Made by a program: the position numbers and the translations under genes. Below, piece by piece: positions 62,175 to 64,000 of a stretch of 64,000 nt of DNA. The notes beneath the pieces were generated by a model that worked only from the letters and a program-made list of their open reading frames with translations, was not told the DNA's origin and searched no databases. Source of the DNA: Bacillota bacterium (GTDB lineage: Bacteria > Bacillota > Clostridia > Lachnospirales > Anaerotignaceae); assembly GCA_019422105.1 (NCBI GenBank), contig JAHZDZ010000002.1, positions 124,001-188,000 on the forward strand, given 5' to 3'. The stretch's first letter is position 1; each line of letters starts with the position of its first letter.

Positions 62175-63497
62175 ATGGATAAGGCTGCGATATACTGTCG
62201 GCTTTCAAAGGAGGACATGGATAAATTAAATAAGGGGGATGACAGTGAAAGTATTAAAAATCAAAAAATGCTTTTGGAGAATTATGCGAAGGAGCAGGGC
62301 TTTGAGGTGACGGAGATTTATGCGGACGAGGACTATTCCGGTATGGATCAGAACCGACCGTCCTTTCAAAGACTGATTGAGGATGCTCAAAAAGGCTTGT
62401 TTCAGGTGATACTGTGTAAAAGCCAGTCCCGCTTTACAAGGGATATGGAACTGGCGGAAAGGTATATCAATGGACTGTTTCCCCTCCTGGGGATACGGTT
62501 TATAGGTGTTGTTGACTTTGTGGACACCTCTGAAAAAGGAAACAAAAAGGCAAGACAGATACACGCGCTTGTCAATGAGTGGTATATAGAGGATTTATCG
62601 GAGAATATCAGGCAGGTATTCAAAAATAAAATGCTTGCGGGTCAATTTCTGGGTTCCTTTGCCCCCTATGGCTATGAGAAATCGCCGTCAGATAAATACC
62701 GTCTTGTGACAGACGGGGAAGCAGCGGAAACGGTGAAAACGATATATCGTCTCTATTTGGCGGGCAGTAGTCTGCGGGCAATATGTCTCCAATTGGAACG
62801 AGAGGGGATTTTGCCCCCTGGGGAATATAAAAAGGCAAAAGGGCTTTCCTATAAAAACAAAAGAAGTGAGGAGAAAGAGAAGGGCAAATGGAGTACAAGC
62901 ACAGTAAAAAGGATACTGGCCGATGAGGTATATACAGGGACACTTGTGCAGGGCAAAGAGCGGAAAATCAGCTACAAAAGCAAAAAGCGTACAGCAGTGC
63001 CCCGGGAAAGCTGGATACGGATACCGGACTGCCATGAGGCTGTTATAAGCAGGGAGGATTTTGAGAAGGTCAGAACTCTGTCCGATGGAAAGCGCAGGTG
63101 TACGGGCAGAAATGGAAGGGTGTATTCTCTGTCCGGAAAGGTGTTTTGCGGTTTATGCGGTACACCTCTTATACGAAGCGGTGAAAAAACGGGCTGCGGT
63201 TCCTATCTGCGCTGTTCAACGGCCGGTAAAAGCAGACGTACGCTGTGTACTGGCTGTAATGTAAAGTATGAGGCATTGGAAAAAACGGTGCTTTATGCTT
63301 TAAAAAAGAAAAAGGAAAATGACGTGATGGTTTGCCTTATAATACCGAGAAATTCCGCGGGGAAGGAATTGGAGGATGAAAGTGTCTTAAGCTTTGATGA
63401 GGCGCAGAAGAAGATCAAACGGATAGAGGTTGGAAAAAAAGAAAAGAACGGGCAGGAAATCAGGATTTTTTGGAGAGAGGTAGCCGGTAAAGATTAA
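62175..63497 (+). CDS. Large serine recombinase
   Basis: A 440-residue site-specific recombinase. The resolvase domain starts with the catalytic Ser11 in YCRLSKED, with the arginines of SQSRFTRDM nearby; GVVDFVDTSE and NEWYIEDLSENIR follow. The recombinase DNA-binding domain (about 155-300, GSFAPYGYEKS, WSTSTVKRILADEVYTG) and a zinc ribbon (about 322-365, FCGLCG...CSTAG...CTGC) are complete. The coiled-coil C-terminus is short compared with TnpX- or phage-type enzymes (often over 500). GGGCGGG is the RBS. It likely catalyses integration or excision of an element that split the protease gene. Confidence 0.93.
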   Translation: MDKAAIYCRLSKEDMDKLNKGDDSESIKNQKMLLENYAKEQGFEVTEIYADEDYSGMDQNRPSFQRLIEDAQKGLFQVILCKSQSRFTRDMELAERYINGLFPLLGIRFIGVVDFVDTSEKGNKKARQIHALVNEWYIEDLSENIRQVFKNKMLAGQFLGSFAPYGYEKSPSDKYRLVTDGEAAETVKTIYRLYLAGSSLRAICLQLEREGILPPGEYKKAKGLSYKNKRSEEKEKGKWSTSTVKRILADEVYTGTLVQGKERKISYKSKKRTAVPRESWIRIPDCHEAVISREDFEKVRTLSDGKRRCTGRNGRVYSLSGKVFCGLCGTPLIRSGEKTGCGSYLRCSTAGKSRRTLCTGCNVKYEALEKTVLYALKKKKENDVMVCLIIPRNSAGKELEDESVLSFDEAQKKIKRIEVGKKEKNGQEIRIFWREVAGKD

Positions 63498-63599
63498 AAG
63501 AGGGCGTGCGCCTATGCTGTCAAAAATATGATTGAAAAACGGACTGGCAAACTACCTTTCGGTAAGCTGCTTTTGCGCCCGCATTCTTCTTCGCGGTAC

Positions 63600-63640
63600 A
63601 TGGTCAGTATTTGTTTTTCCAACAGCTGCAAAGCTGCTCG
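63600..63640 (+). repeat. Hairpin module D (ATGGTCAG-type)
   Basis: ATGGTCAGTATTTG begins at 63600, with AGCTGC/GCAGCT-type pairing after it. It is a fragment of the module family in copies A-C. A TACC/GGTA hairpin lies upstream (about 63553). The gap 63498-63783 has no gene. Confidence 0.55.
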
Positions 63641-63722
63641 TACCTGAATCCTACCGGTATATGAAAGGTTTTTTATTGTGTATGACATAGGTTAAATTTG
63701 TATGTGTTCGTATTAGAGTCAA

Positions 63723-63754
63723 AAAAGCGAAGCGCAAAGCCTAGGCTTTGCGCT
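63723..63754 (-). terminator. Terminator of DUF4397-type gene
   Basis: AGCGCAAAGCCT/AGGCTTTGCGCT, a perfect 24-bp palindrome (63731-63754), followed on the minus strand by TCGCTTTTTTG. Confidence 0.9.
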
Positions 63755-63783
63755 GTCCGTAGAAGGGGATTTTTAGATGGTAT

Positions 63784-64000
63784 TTAAAATTGGAGATAAG
63801 AAGTACCCTCCAGAGGAATAACAACCTGAAGGCCGGGACTTTGTGTAATGTCTCCAACGACATAAGTTGCGTAATAATTCCCTCCCCTCAAGGTTGCTCT
63901 TGGATCTTCCAATACAATGATATCAGTGGCAGCTTCCTTTAGGGTAATGGAATGGTTTCCTGGCCTGAGAGAAAGGTAGTTGCTGATATCCTCATAAAGC
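63784..64000 (-). CDS. DUF4397-type protein, C-terminal part (5' end outside window)
   Basis: The last 71 codons of a minus-strand gene continuing past the window edge. The visible part, LYEDISNYLSLRPGNHSI, then IIVLEDPRATLRGGNYYATY and VVGDITQSPGLQVVIPLEG, matches the beta-sandwich repeats of DUF4397 domains found in secreted clostridial proteins and probably spore or surface proteins. The N-terminus, and any signal peptide, are not visible. Confidence 0.75.
   Translation of the reverse strand, partial: LYEDISNYLSLRPGNHSITLKEAATDIIVLEDPRATLRGGNYYATYVVGDITQSPGLQVVIPLEGTSYLQF

Overview
The window looks like a chromosomal segment of a low-to-moderate G+C, anaerobic, Clostridia-type Firmicute (Lachnospirales-like). 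The grounds are strong AGGAGG ribosome sites, TTGACA/TATAAT promoters, a perfect CIRCE element, an RFN (FMN) riboswitch, CdaA/CdaR, flavodoxins, many radical-SAM and FMN proteins, and a fructose-6-phosphate-aldolase-type transaldolase beside transketolase. Both ends cut through genes (1-619 and 63784-64000). I saw no rRNA, tRNA or CRISPR array.

Layout. 1-3.1 kb: partial unknown gene, greA, lysS. 3.3-5.1 kb: two flavodoxins under a MerR-type 19-bp-spacer promoter, divergent from their likely MerR regulator. 5.3-6.4 kb: a tandem pair of paralogous exported proteins. 6.6-8.3 kb: a MATE transporter behind an FMN riboswitch. 8.5-10.9 kb: cdaA-cdaR (c-di-AMP synthesis) behind a structured, attenuator-like leader. 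11.0-11.7 kb: a 620-bp non-coding repeat with 17-bp terminal inverted repeats. 11.7-15 kb: glmM-glmS on the opposite strand. 15.4-17.2 kb: a secreted FAD/FMN reductase. 17.5-24.4 kb: AraC regulator, CobD/HisC-like aminotransferase, CIRCE-controlled clpB, a dense array of perfect hairpins, and an AIM24 protein. 24.8-31.2 kb: D-cysteine desulfhydrase-like enzyme with divergent LysR, radical SAM protein, prfC, small alarmone synthetase, phosphoesterase. 31.3-35.4 kb: second repeat copy, DUF362 ferredoxin protein, ECF sigma/anti-sigma operon. 35.4-46.1 kb: flavin reductase, RsmF-type methyltransferase, YgiQ-type protein, threonine synthase, membrane protein, transaldolase, transketolase, ThpR. 46.3-53.6 kb: PAS protein, TetR-MATE operon, crotonase, a double-headed secreted esterase, HPr. 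54-60.7 kb: metG-tatD, G5/3D cell-wall protein, M29 aminopeptidase, DUF134 regulator and NifX-like protein. 60.9-64 kb: a subtilisin-like protease gene cut at its catalytic-His motif beside a large serine recombinase, then the end of a DUF4397-type gene.

Most genes are housekeeping. The unusual content is mainly non-coding: (i) a dispersed family of hairpin modules introduced by ATGGTCA-type linkers, in four intergenic regions and both orientations; (ii) structured leaders before cdaA and before a radical SAM gene; (iii) a DUF134 promoter with a duplicated GCATATGCACA operator and a duplicated ~75-bp block behind the gene; (iv) a serine recombinase apparently splitting a subtilase gene. Nucleotide signalling and envelope functions recur: c-di-AMP synthase, alarmone synthetase, glmM/glmS, ECF operon and 3D-domain protein.
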